Assembly: GCF_963583255.1 (NCBI RefSeq)
Contig: NC_084815.1
Coordinates: 17,283,807-17,347,806 of the forward strand
Reading direction: 5' to 3'
DNA: 64,000 nt
DNA from: Pyrus communis
Taxonomy: Eukaryota; Streptophyta; Magnoliopsida; Rosales; Rosaceae
In this document: positions 1 through 12,800 of the stretch, in pieces
How the letters are laid out: each line of letters begins with the position of its first letter
Numbering within the stretch: the stretch's first letter is position 1
Translations under genes and position numbers: made by a program
Notes under the pieces: model-generated
What the model was told of the DNA's origin: nothing
Database searches by the model: none
Seen by the model: the letters and a program-made list of their open reading frames with translations, nothing else

Positions 1-708
1 TATTAATTAACCTCATCATCTCACTTTGGTAAGTTTTTTAACATGAAAAGATAGTAAAATGATTTGTGGACTTTTTATTTTTTATTTTTTTTAGTACATC
101 GATATTTTTACACTAAGGGAAGACGAAGTTCGGTTAAGCCGCACAATGGGCAACCTAATTTAGTATCGAATTCGTCAAAATTTGTGGATTTTATCAAAAA
201 TATTCTAATACAATTTGTCAAAAAAGAGCTTGTTTTCTCTATGAGACTGTCTGAGGGGTTTAGCCAGAATAAACGTAGGATAAAGATTGTGTGATGGTAG
301 GGTTTGATTATTGAGGATCGGTTTATTGGTAAATGTTACTTTTATAGTTAATTTCATCTTATATTTTATGGTAATTGTGCAATACGGTAAAAAAGACATT
401 TAACGTTTTAATTTTAAGTTGGGTATTGATAGGAGTTAAATAGGTTCACATAAAATTTTCCGAAAAGAAATGACAAATGAGAACCTTAGCTATTAATTAA
501 CCTCATCATCTCACTTTGGTAAGTTTTTTAACATGAAAAGATAGTAAAATGATTTGTGGACTTTTTATTTTTTATTTTTTTTAGTACATCGATATTTTTA
601 CACTAAGGGGAGACGAAGTTCGGTTAAGCCGCACAATGGGCAACCTAATTTAGTATCGAATTCGTCAAAATTTGTGGATTTTATCAAAAATATTCTAATA
701 CAATTTGT
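1..708. repeat. Direct duplication, 490-bp period (218-bp copies at 1-218 and 491-708)
   Basis: The first 218 bases recur from position 491 with a single visible substitution (aaggga versus aagggg, near 119 and 609). The copies diverge after caatttgt. The 272 bp between them are seen only once because the window begins inside the array or duplication. AT-rich, with no credible coding frame. It could be a local tandem duplication or the edge of a satellite-like array; the left neighbour is needed to decide. Confidence 0.8.
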
Positions 709-871
709 TGATATGTATTTTTCCATAAAATAAATTCTCATAATTTATAGGATCATTTTGGTTCCGATCTGTCACATCCCGACCCGGGACGGATCACTTC
801 CCGGGCCCGCTCCACCACCGTAGCACGATATTGTCTGCTTTGGGCTTACCATTCCCTCACGGTTTTGTTTT

Positions 872-985
872 TGGGAACTCACGAGCAACTTCCCAGTGGG
901 TCACCCATCTTGGGATTGCTCTAGCCCCCTTCTCGCTTAACTTCGGAGTTCCTACGGAACCCAAAGCCAGTGAGCTCCCAAAAGA
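872..985 (-). other. 5S rRNA-like Pol III promoter segment in Cassandra LTR (second copy at 1227-1340)
   Basis: Read on the minus strand, the LTR contains AACTCCGAAGTTAAGCGAG, GGGCTAGAGCAATCCCA and GATGGGTGACCCACTGGGAA. These correspond to the A-box/intermediate element/C-box part of plant 5S rRNA. In Cassandra this segment is known to supply an internal Pol III promoter. It is not a genuine 5S gene: the 5' third of 5S rRNA is replaced and the copy is embedded in an LTR. Confidence 0.9.
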
Positions 986-1052
986 CCTCGTGCTAGGTAG
1001 GGATGGGAATTTACATTTAAGGATCACTCCCCTGGGCGATGTGGGATGTCAC

Positions 1053-1125
1053 AATCCACCCCCCTTAGGGGCCCGACGTCCTCGTCGGCACATTTCCGGC
1101 CAGGGATTGGCTCTGATACCAATTT
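1053..1125 (-). other. Cassandra internal domain with PBS and PPT
   Basis: On the minus strand the primer-binding site (complementary to initiator Met-tRNA) lies at about 1109-1121, right after the 5' LTR. The polypurine tract lies at about 1054-1070, just before the 3' LTR. Nothing else fits in the 71 bp. Confidence 0.85.
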
Positions 1126-1408
1126 GTCACATCCCGGCCTGGGGTGGATCACTTCCCGGGCCCGCTCCACCACCGTAGCACGATATTATCCGCTTTGGGC
1201 TTACCATTCCCTCACAGTTTTGTTTTTGGGAACTCACGAGCAACTTCCCAGTGGGTCATCCATCTTGGGATTGCTCTAGCCCCCTTCTCGCTTAACTTCG
1301 GAGTTCCTACGGAACCCGAAGCCAGTGAGCTCCCAAAAGGCCTCGTGCTAGGTAGGGATGGGAATTTACATTTAAGGATCACTCCCCTGGGCGATGTGGG
1401 ATGTCACA

Positions 1409-1656
1409 CGATCCCTAATCAACTTAATTGTTAGAACAATAGAGCAAGATAGCATTGCCCACATGTTTGAATTTGAGGGTAAATCTTCACATCATTTAAG
1501 ATATTTAACTCATGTATTTGTGCATTTAATGTCCCACAAATTATGAAATTTAAACAAAATTCAAATAATATCTTTAAAATATAATAAATACTTAAAAATA
1601 AATATTAGAATAATATTGTTCTTCACAAAATCATAGCAAGAAAATAATGTACCCAC
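1409..1656. other. AT-rich spacer between Cassandra and the copia element
   Basis: About 250 bp of AT-rich unique sequence with no frame or repeat I can support. It ends with cccac (1652-1656), the left target-site duplication of the copia element. Confidence 0.6.
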
Positions 1657-1913
1657 TGTTGTAGTTATATTTAAAATAGGAATGTGATTGTGTAAATCCT
1701 AGGGAATTTGAGAATGTATCTTATATTTCTATTAGGAGTAGATTACCTATTCAATGTTGTAATCCTAAAGGGAAAGGTTTTTAGCTATCCTACTACTGTA
1801 AATAAAGGCATCAAATACACCTCACAATTAAATCAATCTCTCCTCCTCTCTCAATATTGCTGAACCCCTCTCTCTCTAAACCCTAGATCATTCAATCAAA
1901 TAGGCCTACAACA
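1657..1913 (+). repeat. 5' LTR of the copia element
   Basis: Matches 23413-23680 with scattered substitutions and a few indels. A run equivalent to the TATA region reads tactgtaaataaagg here but tactataaataaagg in the 3' LTR, so this copy's TATA box is mutated. A CT-rich stretch (ctctctctctaaacc) precedes the end. Confidence 0.93.
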
Positions 1914-3267
1914 GGTTATCAGCATGCTTTTGCCAGAAGCTGAGGAATTGACGCATCGTAGGAGGAGGCTATCATCCACCACATTCAAAGGCTTATTCGT
2001 TTTCTGCTAATCAAGTATGCTTAAAATAAAGGAAGATATTTGAAACGTCCACGAAGCATGAAAACATTCCCCATGATGCATGAACCCTTCTATGTTTATA
2101 TTTTCCTTTTGATATATATATATATTGTATATGTTCATATATTTGTCAATATATATATGTATATATTTGTTTCATGCATCGTACAATTAAATTGTTATAT
2201 GGAATTTGTGAGTCAAAATATATAAAATAAATTAGAAGCATATTTAGGGTTTCCTAAACCTTAAGGGATTTTTTAAACTATATGGGAATGGGATATGGTG
2301 CAGCATACCACCTCACCATCACTATGGACACAGCACCAGGCCACGGCCTGGATTTCAACTTGGCAAAGCCTGAAGCACCAAGCTCGAAACATTGCCAGCC
2401 CAGATTGGCTGGGTCCACTCTTGCATGTCGCAGCCTTTATGGTTGCTGGGCTCACTGCCTGCCCCGACCTGCATCTAATCCAGCCCAGTTAGTTGGGATT
2501 TTCCCACAGCCCGCATTCCATGCAACCAGCCCTCGCGGTTGGGCTTCACACGCCAAACCCGCAAGCTTTTGAGCTTGCTCCCGTGCCCCCCTCCCTCGGT
2601 CCAACTTCGAAACCTAGCTGCGGGTGGGGTTTCCCTTCCTCACTCGTGGCCTGCAGCCATCACTCGAGGTCCTTTGGGCTTTGCCTTATGCTTAAGGCAC
2701 CCAAACCCGTGCCATATTACCCACGGCACTAAGCCTAAATTATTTTGGGGCTATATTTTCAACCAATAATATTATTTTAATATTATTTTGCTTCTACAAT
2801 CGACCCCGTATGGTCCGATTTATTGAATTAATTAAAAGTGACATGCAATCCATTAATTTGATCATGAATCCAAAATTATTGACCTGAAGATCACTTTTGG
2901 ACATTAATGATTCAATAATTTATTTTTATACTTTGAATCGTCACATACTTTCGTAGTAACAAAGCTCTCACACTTGAGTTCCCGAAGAACCTCAACTCCA
3001 CTACATCCAAATTAGTATATTGCATTTTGTGTTTCTTGCAGGAACCTCTCATTATGAACTAATTGTTCATAAAAATTAAATTGAACCTGTAGTTTCAAAT
3101 TTAGTGCCTTTGAAACCTGAAGTTTTCATTCAAAACATATCACATGAAACTCGTAGTTTTCATGCATAAATTAAACCACTACATGTCTATAGAACTTGTA
3201 TGTTCTACGATATATGTCTATGGCTTACCATATGACTAATCACGTTTTCTCCCTCCGTTTTAGGGAC
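1914..3267 (+). other. PBS and untranslated leader of the copia element
   Basis: Starts with ggttatcagcatgc, a degraded version of the Met-tRNA primer-binding site, immediately after the LTR. The rest is non-coding leader. A GC-rich stretch around 2280-2720 contrasts with the AT-rich flanks. Short frames occur there but none resembles a known protein. Confidence 0.7.
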
Positions 3268-4010
3268 ATGTCAAACTTGAATAAGCTCGATTTCTCTGCT
3301 CTAGAAGTCTCTGGAAGAAACTATCTGAAGTGGGTACAAGACGTGAAGCTTCATTTAACTGCAAAGGGCATTTGAGCCACCATCGAGGCACCTATTGCCA
3401 ACAAAACTATTAGCGAAGCTCAGAAGGCTACTGCAATGATCTTCATTCGAAGACACATCCATGATGCACTGTAGATAGAGTATCTCGCTGAGAAGGACCC
3501 ACGCACCTTCTGGCTTGCTCTGGCCGATCGTTTCGATCACCAAAAAGACATATACTTGCCTGAAGCAAGACACGACTGGTAGAATCTTCACTTCCAAGAC
3601 TTTAAGTTCGTGAATGAATACAACTCTGAAGTTTGTAGAATCCGTTCTTTGTTGAAATTCTGCAAAGTGGAACTAACCGAATCAGATCTCCTGGAGAAGA
3701 CCTATTCGACCTTCCATGCCATTATATTGTCCTGCAGCAACAATATAGGGCACATAAATTCACCAAGTTTTTGGATTTGATCTCTGTTTTACTTCTTGCT
3801 GAAAAGCATAACCAGCTTCTGATGAAGAATCATCAAGTTCGACCCACTGGCTCGAACGCCGCGCCTGAAGCACAGGCGACCTATTTTAGTAGCCATAAGT
3901 GACGAAAGAACCGTCGTGGCCGTGGCAATGGGCGGCAAGCCTAACTACAGGCCTAAGGTCAATAGAGTGCCACACCTAAAGGAAGAATTGTGACCCAGCA
4001 GCGTCCACCA
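3268..4010 (+). pseudogene. copia gag remnant
   Basis: The frame from the ATG reads a typical plant copia gag N-terminus (LDFSALEVSGRNYLKW, then DPRTFWLALADRFDHQ). It has in-frame stops at about codons 36, 69 and 105 and a frameshift near 3720, after which gag continues in another phase (LLLAEKHNQLLMKNHQVRP). The frame runs directly into the nested insertion. Its continuation, with the CCHC-type knuckle (CYRCGSRDHW), resumes at 19636 in phase, so the gypsy element landed inside gag. Confidence 0.88.
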
Positions 4011-5631
4011 TGATAGGAGCATATTTAGGCGACTTACTTAGCTTGTTTTCGTGCATCTATGTTGTTAATTCATAGTTGTTTTAGTAGTTTAAGCCATTTT
4101 CGTGTGTTTTTAGGTTCATATGGCTAAGGAAGCAAAAAGATGCATTTTGGAGCAAAATTGGGCTTGGAATGGATAACATATGCTTGGAGCCAAAGTGTTG
4201 GACGAATTTGAAAGCCTTGTATGCACTTTGGACATAAAACAAAGGGCCTAGCCCAATCAAACAATCCTTTGAGCCATGCAAAACCTCTAGCCCAATCAAC
4301 AACCCTTAGCCACATGCATTTCCACCTTCCTACTTCATCATTTCATCATTGCACCACCATTCACACACACATGCACTTACTCTTTCATCATTGCACCACC
4401 ATTCACACACACATGCATTTACTCTTTCATCATTGCATCACAAATTCAACACATGCATTCACACACCAACAACCTAGCTCTTTTTCCATCATTATTTCAT
4501 CCACATGCACTCTCAATCATAACAACCACATTCACTCTTAAACAATCACCCACATATTCTCCCATTCCCCCTATAAAAACCCATGCATTCATACACAAAA
4601 ATCACATCTCATTTTCATACACAAGACACCACAAACACATCCAATCTTCCCCTTTGCCGCAAGCTCCCATTCCATTTCTACACAATCTCTTCTCGGTTTC
4701 ATTCCATTCCATACACTCTCCCATTTGCAGAAACCATTCAACCTTAGCCGCTCCACCTTCATTTACAACACACTTGGAGCACCAACACCGAAGGCAACTC
4801 TTAAGGGATTTCAACATCAGTTTTGCTTCAAGGGTTCTTTCTTCTTAATCCTATGTTCACTCATGTTATATATTTTTATGTCAAACCTTTTGTAAACATG
4901 AAGTGTAACTAATCTCTCACTAGGGATTCGATGTAGCCTTGCAAGATTGCCATGTAGTTAATTCAGAATTCTCATTTAATTTATCTATTTCTTGTTTCAT
5001 TCTCCGATTTAATTGTGACTTAGTGTGTTGATTTTAATGCTTGATCATCATTTGAATTAACCACAGGTTGTTTAGCCAAGATTAAAGCACACATCATGCA
5101 TAATCTTGGTGGATATGTGAATGAATGAAGGGAATGTTTTGCAAACATCCTGCTGAGTGTTCCCTTTGGTTTTGTGAAAGTTTCTTGTGCACTACATATT
5201 CTTGATTAGGAACCAAAGTTGCACATCACAATTAGGCTCATGATTAGAGACATTTGATCAAATCCACACATCATATGGTTGATCATATCTAAGTGAAACA
5301 AACTCAAGAAATAGGTAGATGACTGAGTATAAACTGATTTAACAAACATGGCCTTGGGTTAGCAATGGTAAAATCGAATCCCTAGCTTCATCTCCATTGG
5401 TACTATCTCATTTTATTAGTTGTTGATTCATTTATTTGTGTTTACTTCATTTCCTTATGCTTTCAAGTTACAACAACAAATCTGCCTACATTGATTAGTT
5501 TTATTTCTCTAGTAAAAAGTTCTTGCAAAACAAGTGATTATATAGGTCCAATTAGTCCTTGTGGATTCGACACCCTTACTTGTGCCATTATACTAAACAT
5601 ATTCTAGCACGAAGAAGGAAAACCTCAATTA
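4011..5631 (+). repeat. 5' LTR of the Athila-type element
   Basis: 1621 bp. It contains a C/A-rich block with about two copies of a roughly 42-bp repeat (accaccattcacacacacat..) and a TATA-like ctataaaaacccatgc at about 4571. Apparent HTHA/HHCT-rich frames here are low-complexity by-products. Shorter than its partner because of fewer repeat units. Confidence 0.93.
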
Positions 5632-5634
5632 AAA

Positions 5635-5652
5635 TGGCGCCGTTGCCGGGGA
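5635..5652 (+). other. Primer-binding site (tRNA-Asp type)
   Basis: TGGCGCCGTTGCCGGGGA starts three bases after the LTR end. This PBS is characteristic of Athila/Calypso-lineage elements and is identical at 35933-35950. Confidence 0.9.
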
Positions 5653-5763
5653 CTGATTTCAGTCCCTTATAATTGCTTGTTTTGATATTAAACCTTGTTC
5701 TTTTCATTTTAAGTAGATTTCTGATTTTTATTCAAACTTGTTTTATCTTGTTTCAGGTAGTAT

Positions 5764-7247
5764 ATGTCAAATAGACTTGCTGAATTAGGCCAAAGAATTG
5801 AACGGTTAAAGGGCAACACTTTGGAAAGCTTTGTGCCAACAAGTTCCTCCATTGTCCGTGAAGAAGAGGAAGGGAAACCGTCTAGTCCAACAAGTGAAGG
5901 ATCGGAGCACTTTAATTGGGAAAGAGAAGAAGAGATGGCGGGCGACCAAGATGATCTTCGAGCTTTGGAGGATTTTGCTCAACCAATCATACCAAATTCA
6001 CCTTCATGCATCTTGCTACCCACAGAAGCTAGAAACTATGATCTTAAATCTTCACATTTCCATATGTTTCCTTATTTTTATGGCTTACCTAATGAAGATC
6101 CTTTAGCTCATATTAAAGAATTTTACAATGTTGTGAGTGGTTTACCTTTACAGGGAGTAAGTGAAGCAAATCTGAGGATGAGAGTGTTCCCTTACACCTT
6201 GAAAGATAGGGCCAAGGGTTGGTTAATGACTCTAGTACCTGGTTCACTCACCACATAGGATGCCGTGGCTAAGAAGTTTTTGGAAAAGTTCTTTTCCACT
6301 CAAAAGACAGCCACATTAAGGGGACAAATCTTCAACTTCAAACAAGATGATGGAGAACCTTTCAATGAGTGTTGGGAGCGCTTTAAAGGCCTTTTGTTGC
6401 AATGTCCACACCATGAGTTACCTCTTCACTTACAAATGCAAATTTTCTACGATGGACTAACCCAAACATGTCAATCAACTGTTGATAATGCAGCAGGTGG
6501 AGCTTTGAAGAAAAAGAATGCTCAAGAGTCATATAACATTTATGAGATGTTGGGATCTAATGCTCAACACAAAGATGTAAGGGGTAAGAGAGTTGGAGTA
6601 TATGAAACAAGCTCTAATCATGATCTTTCTTTGCACGTAGCTAACCTAGAAAAGAAGCTTGAATCCGTGCTCAACATGGTGCCAAAAGCAAGTGAAGTGT
6701 GTGCCATTTGCAACATACCAAGCCACCTTACTCATCAATGTCCATCTAGGGAGGCTTACCCCGAGTATGTCCAAGAGCAAGTGAACCTCATGAATTCTTA
6801 CAATCAAAGGCCAAGGAATGATGTGTATTCCAATACATATAACCCAAGTTGGAGAGATCATCCCAATCTTTCGTGGAAGAACAACAATCAATTCCAAAAC
6901 TTCCAACCAAAACCTACTCTTGAGGATACGGTTAAATTGTTAGCCCAAAATACCTTGCAATTCCAACAAACCACCAATAGCACTCTCCAACAACATTCGG
7001 CGGCTCTAACCAAAATGGAGACACAATTGGGGCAGATTGCAGATGCCTTGAGCCAAAGAGAGGTTGGAAAGTTTCCAAGCCAACCTGTGATACTCTAAAG
7101 GAACCAAGAGCAAGCCAAAGCAATCACTACACTTAAAAGTGGTAAGGTTATCAATAATAGAGTTGGCAATGAAGTTACTAATGAATCTGATCATGTGAAT
7201 GCAGGGGTTACTCAAGGAGAAAATGAGAAACCAAATGAGGAACCAAG
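5764..7247 (+). pseudogene. Athila gag, with two in-frame stops
   Basis: The frame from ATG 5764 reads a typical Athila gag (residues SHFHMFPYFYGLPNEDPLAH, then DRAKGWLMTL, FLEKFFSTQKTATLRGQI and a CAIC..HLTHQC knuckle-like motif). Stops fall at 6256 (TAG, where the family has Trp) and 7096 (TAA). Beyond the second stop the frame stays open to 7247, where the solo LTR begins. It resumes in phase at 9810, so gag and pol were one frame. Without these lesions this would be a gag-pol polyprotein. Confidence 0.9.
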
Positions 7248-9804
7248 TGATGCGAGATTTTACTTGACACTCAAATTAAACCCTCGTTTGACAATTGTAG
7301 TAGAATGGATAAGTGAGGGATCGTTCTAGACCGGGGATTAGGAAGGCTTGCTAAAACCTTCTAAATTGACTTAAAAACATAAAAACTAAATTAAAATACT
7401 CTTAACAAGACTACTATGACTCAGAATGGCTTTAAAACTAACTTTTAAAACACTAAGACAAACTAAAAGACTCAAAACAAGTTCAAAAGACTCCAAATAC
7501 TTAAAAACATAAAATAAGACAAATCAAATGATTAAGACTTAACAAAATAGAGGGGGGAATTGTGTTTGGACGATATTAAATTAAACGGACAGATTATAAT
7601 TTAAAACAGATAGTAAAGATGAATGTGATAAAAATATGGATGATGGAATAGCCAAGGGGTTCTTCTCCACACATGTTACACTTGCATACAAAATTGATTC
7701 TCAGTTGGTCTTTCGATAAGTTGTGAAACTCAATGCTCCAAGTTAATTAGATCCGCTTAGATTAACTTTCAGATTTCCCTAAATTCGTTGGATTGAATGG
7801 AATACGCATTACAACCAAATTATTCTTAATCAAAGTCCCTAACTATGGAATACGCATGATAGAGACATTCAACAAAGATCATTAAGTTCAATGAAAATTA
7901 TAAGTGTTGACGAGGCATTCGTTACTATGGAATACGCATGAAACTTATGCCAAGAATTCGTTTAACGCGATTGTTTATAAGCAACCTCCACTACTTGTGA
8001 ATATAAGTTCGTAACGTTTAGATGAAGCTCACTTATATTCTAGCGTCATATTCATGCATGAAAATTAAGCTTGCAATCTCAATGAACATACATAAATAAG
8101 TTATCAATCAAACAGTTAAACGAATTGAATCCACAACTTATGAAATTCCAACCAAAAGTAATCAATTCATATTGCAAATATAAACATAGTTTCGAATCAC
8201 TCCCTAGCTAAAGGGGGTTTAGTTCCTCATAACTTTGAAATCAAAGAAACCCCTAAACATTCCAACAACTCAAACTTGAATTGTATGAACGTTTAGGCAC
8301 TCTTCTCTTCCATTCTCATACGTACAAAACAAAGAGAATTAAATTTAAACTTTGAAATCAAAGAAACACCTAAAAATTCCAACAACTCAAACTTGAATTG
8401 TATGAACGTTTAGGCACTCTTTTCTTCCTCGTTGTTGTAGCACAAGGTCTAAGTGAGCTTTGGGGATTATGTGAAGTGTTTTGGAGGGATGGGAAGTGGT
8501 TGGATAGTGGCTGCAATGGAGGAGAAAAACTGCACAGAAATGGAAGGGGATTTGCGGCACAAGGGTTGTGTTTGTGTTGTGTGAAGTGTATCAAATGAGA
8601 TGATTCTTGAATGAATGAATGCAAGGGTATTTATAGGAGTAATGGAGGGAACATGACAGCTAGGAGGTGGGTGGAAATGTGGCTGCAAGTTTGGTGAATG
8701 ATTATGAGTGAATGCATGTGAATGTGGCTAGGTTGGAAAGCTGGAAATCTGAAAATGCAAATGGGAATGCTGAAATGCAAAGGTGGCCACGGTTTTGAGT
8801 GTGTTTTGTGTTGGAAATGCATGTGAATGCATGTGAATGTTGTTTGTGTGAAGTGTGTGTGGGTTAAAGAGTGAATGGTGGTGTAATGATGAAGTGTGAT
8901 GGCTGAAAATGTCAAGGGAAATGCATGTGATTGCACGGCAAAGAATTTCAGGATGCATGTGTGTTGGTGTGTTGTGTGATTTGTTTTGTGGTTGATGGGA
9001 ATGTGGTTGAATGATTAAATGGACATGTGGGGTGTAATTGCAAAGGGAATGCAAAGTGAATGAATAATGAATGCATGTGCACTGTTTTTGGGAGAAAGGT
9101 GGCTGAATGTGCATGTGAATTAGGTTGTGAAAACATGTGGAATGTGGCTGGAATTGATGAGTAATGCACGGTTTTGTTGTTGGTTCTTTGGTGATGAATG
9201 CAATGATGAAATGGATGGGAGTGCATGTGGATTAGGTGGTGTAATGATGAAGTGGGAAGTGGAAGAATGTGGTTGGAAATGGCTAAGGGGATGCACGGCT
9301 AGGAAGAAGAATGAATGATGTGCATGTGTGTATGCATGTGAAGATGCTAATAAATAATGCATGTAGGGTTAGGAAATAAAATCATAACTTAAAGGGGGAT
9401 GATTAAAGGGTGTTGAAAGGTTTTGCATGGCTTTGAAGTGATTGTGGATTGGGCTAGAGTTTAAGTACATGAAATGGACCCAAATTGCTCCTCCTTGCAT
9501 GGCAAGGAATGGTGTTTGTGTTAAGCCCATGGCAAGGTGTTATGTGATTGGGTTAGGGCCATTGTTTTGTGTCTTCAAGTGCATACAAGGCCTTCAATTT
9601 CATCCAACACTTGGGCTCCAAGTATAAGCTATCCATCCTTAGCCCAATAGTGCTCCAAAACACTCCACAATGCATCAATTCGTCAAACACGTCTTATTAT
9701 CCTGAAAACACACAAAAGAAGCATAAAGGACTAAAATAACTAAAGAAACACAACGTAAATGCACGAGAATAAGCAAAGTAAGTCGCCTAAATAAGCTCCT
9801 ATCA
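7248..9804 (-). mobile_element. Solo LTR of the second gypsy family, inserted in gag-pol
   Basis: 2557 bp, the reverse complement of the LTRs at 33426-35927 and 41238-43749 (tgataggag at its right end, tgatgcgagatt at its left). Exact ccaag duplications flank it (7243-7247, 9805-9809). No internal sequence remains, as expected after unequal recombination between two LTRs. The minus-strand TATA (cctataaatacc) lies near 8630. Short minus-strand frames rich in H, T and S are low-complexity LTR sequence. Confidence 0.95.
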
Positions 9805-9809
9805 CCAAG

Positions 9810-12800
9810 CCATGCTACTCCCTCGTTTGAAGCACCAAATCTTCACAAGGCCGAGAAACCTTACACTCCACCAATACCATTCCCTGGAAGACTTGCCAAG
9901 AGCAAGCAGGATAAGTCATTTAAGGAGATTTTTGATATTCTAAGTAAGGTGAATGTTAACTTACCTTTGCTTGATGTCATTAGGAACATGCCAGCTTATG
10001 GGAAGTTCTTCAAAGAGTTAAACTACAAAAGGAAGTATGGACCACATGAGAAGGTAGTGGTGTCCGAGAATGTAAGTGCCGTGTTGCAAAGAAAACTTCC
10101 ACCAAAGCTCAAGGATCCAGGAAGTTTTTCTATCAACATCACCATAGGAGACAAGAAGGTAGAGAAGGCGATGCTTGACTTAGGTGCTAGCATCAACTTA
10201 ATGCCTTATTCCGTATACCTTCAACTAGGTTTGGGGGAATTGAAAGCCACCACTATCTCATTACAACTTGCGGACAGATCTGTGAAATATCCAAGAGGTA
10301 TAGTAGAGGATATTCTAGTTCAAATTGATAAACTAATCTTGCCTGCGGATTTTGTAGTGTTGGACATGGAAGAAGCTCCTATACATGACCGAGAATTGCC
10401 TATTTTGCTTGGGAGACCGTTTATGGCCACGGCCAAGACCATCATTGATGTGCAAAATGGACTCCTCACTATGACAGTGCTAGGAGAGACCGTTCAATTC
10501 AAAGTGTTTGAGTCTCTTTCACATCCTTTTTCATCTCTTGATTGTTATGCCATTGATGTGCTTGATTCGCTTGTTTTCTCTAAGTTCTTGCAGGCACAAT
10601 CTAATGAACCATTACAAACTATTTTGAGTCAATCTCAAGATGAGTTTGATGAAGAAGATGCACTCATGGAAGAGGTAGCTGCCTTGGAAGCATTGGCACC
10701 GTATCCTTTGAATATTTTGCCTCTTTTAGAGCCTTTAGAACCATCGAGGTCACATTTAACCCCTTCCACTGTTAAGGCACCAAAACTTGAACTTAAACCA
10801 CTTCCACCACATCTAAAGTATGCATATCTAGCTGAATTTGAAACTCTTCCAGTTATCATAACTTCTGACCTCACCCCAAATGAAGAAGATAAACTAATTA
10901 GGGTGTTAAAAGAGTTCAAATCAGTTATTGGTTGGTCTATTGCAGATATCAAGGGAATAAGCCCTACTATGTGCATGCATAGGATTCTTTTGGAAGAAGG
11001 AGCAAAGTCAACCCGTGAACCACAAAGGAGGCTCAATCCACACATGAAGGAAGTTGTGAGGAATGAAGTGTTGAAGTTGTTAGATGTGGGGATCATATAT
11101 CCCATTTCTGATAGCAAATGGGTGAGTGCTATTCAGGTGGTACCTAAGAAGGTGGGAATCACGGTGATGAAGAATGAAAACAAAGAGCTTGTGCCCACAA
11201 AACCCACGGCTAGTTGGCGTGTTTGCACCGATTACAGGAAGTTGAATTCTAGCACTAGAAAAGATTACTTTCCTATGCCTTTCATAGATCAAATGCTTGA
11301 GAGATTGGCAGGTTACTCACACTATTGTTTTCTTGATGGTTACTCAGGTTACAATCAAATTGCAATTGCTCCGGAGGATCAAGAGAAAACTACCTTTACT
11401 TGCCCGTTTGGCACATTTGCATATAGAAGAATGCCTTTTGGACTTTGCAATGCTCCAGCAACATTCCAAAGATGCATGTTGGCAATCTTTTCTGACATGG
11501 TAGAAAGATTCATTGAGGTATTTATGGATGACTTTTCAGTGTTTGGTTCCTCTTTTGATGAATGTCTTAACCATCTCTCTTTAGTACTTCAAAGATGTCA
11601 GGAAACAAATTTGGTTCTCAATTGGGAAAAGTGCCAATTTATGGTGAAACAAGGAATTGTGTTGGGGCATGTAATCTCTAGCCAAGGAATGGAGGTGGAC
11701 AAAGCCAAAATTGACATCATCACCAATATGGCAGCTCCCACAACCGTGAAGGGAGTAAGAAGTTTTTTGGGACATGCGGGTTTTTATCGTCGTTTCATTA
11801 AGAACTTTTCAATGATCACTCGTCCATTATGCAATCTGTTAGCTAAAGATGTTGTATTTCATTTTGATAAAGCTTGTATGGATGCATTCAATACTTTGAA
11901 ACATGAATTAACCTCGGCCCCTATTATTATGGCACCAGATTGGTCTTTACCTTTTGAACTAATGTGTGATGCCTCTGATTATGCTATTGGTGCAGTTTTA
12001 GGGCAAAGGGTGAACAAGCTCCCACACGTGATCTACTATGCAAGCCGGACTCTAAATGATGCTCAACTTAACTATTCCACAACTGAAAAGGAGTTGCTTG
12101 CTATTGTTTTTGCCTTAGAGAAGTTTCGGTCATATCTTGTTGGATCTAAAGTTATTGTGTTTTCTGATCATGCAGCCCTTAGGTACTTGATGACAAAAAA
12201 TGATGCTAAGCCACGCTTAATTAGATGGATACTCTTACTACAAGAGTTTGACTTGGAAATTCGAGATAAGAAGGGAAGTGATAATGTTGTGGCTGACCAT
12301 TTGTCACGGCTCAATGAAAACCATGGAGTTGGACAACCTTTGCCTCTAAATGAATCATTTCCAGATGAACAACTCCTTGTTATTCAAGAAAAAGAACCAT
12401 GGTATGCTGATTTTGTTAATTATCTTGTTTGTGGTATAATTAGAAATGACCTTTCTTTTCAGGAAAGAAAGAAGTTCCTTGCCATGGTAAAGCACTACGT
12501 TTGGGACGAACCATATTTGTTTAAATATTGCCCTGACCAAATCATTAGGAGGTGTGTCCCAGAGAGTGAGCAACAAAGCATTCTAATGTTCAGCCATACA
12601 TTGGCATGTGGAGGACATTTTGGTGCCAAAAAGACATCTCTAAAGGTTTTACAATCTGGTTTCTTTTGGCCTACTTTATTCAAAGATGCTTTTGATTTTT
12701 GTTCTAAGTGTGATAGGTGCCAGAAAATGGGGAACATTAGCCGAAGAAATGAGATGCCATTGAACAACATTTTGGTGGTGGAGCTCTTTGATGTTTGGGG

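Larger units (their letters stand above)
770..1408 (-). mobile_element. Cassandra TRIM retrotransposon, complete
   Basis: Two 284-bp direct LTRs (770-1053 and 1125-1408), both starting tgtcacatccc and ending gggatgtcaca, enclose only 71 bp. The target-site duplication cgatc is exact at 765-769 and 1409-1413. On the minus strand the 5' LTR is followed by a Met-tRNA primer-binding motif (TGGTATCAGAGCC), and a purine tract (AAGGGGGGTGGA) precedes the 3' LTR. The LTRs carry a 5S-rRNA-like segment, the hallmark of Cassandra. There is no coding capacity; the family is mobilised in trans. I count 10 LTR differences, all transitions. Confidence 0.95.

Noticed and set aside
831..1434. GC-rich open frames (up to 115 codons) on the plus strand
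   Set aside because: They run across the Cassandra LTRs and repeat with them; composition comes from the 5S-like segment, not from a protein gene.
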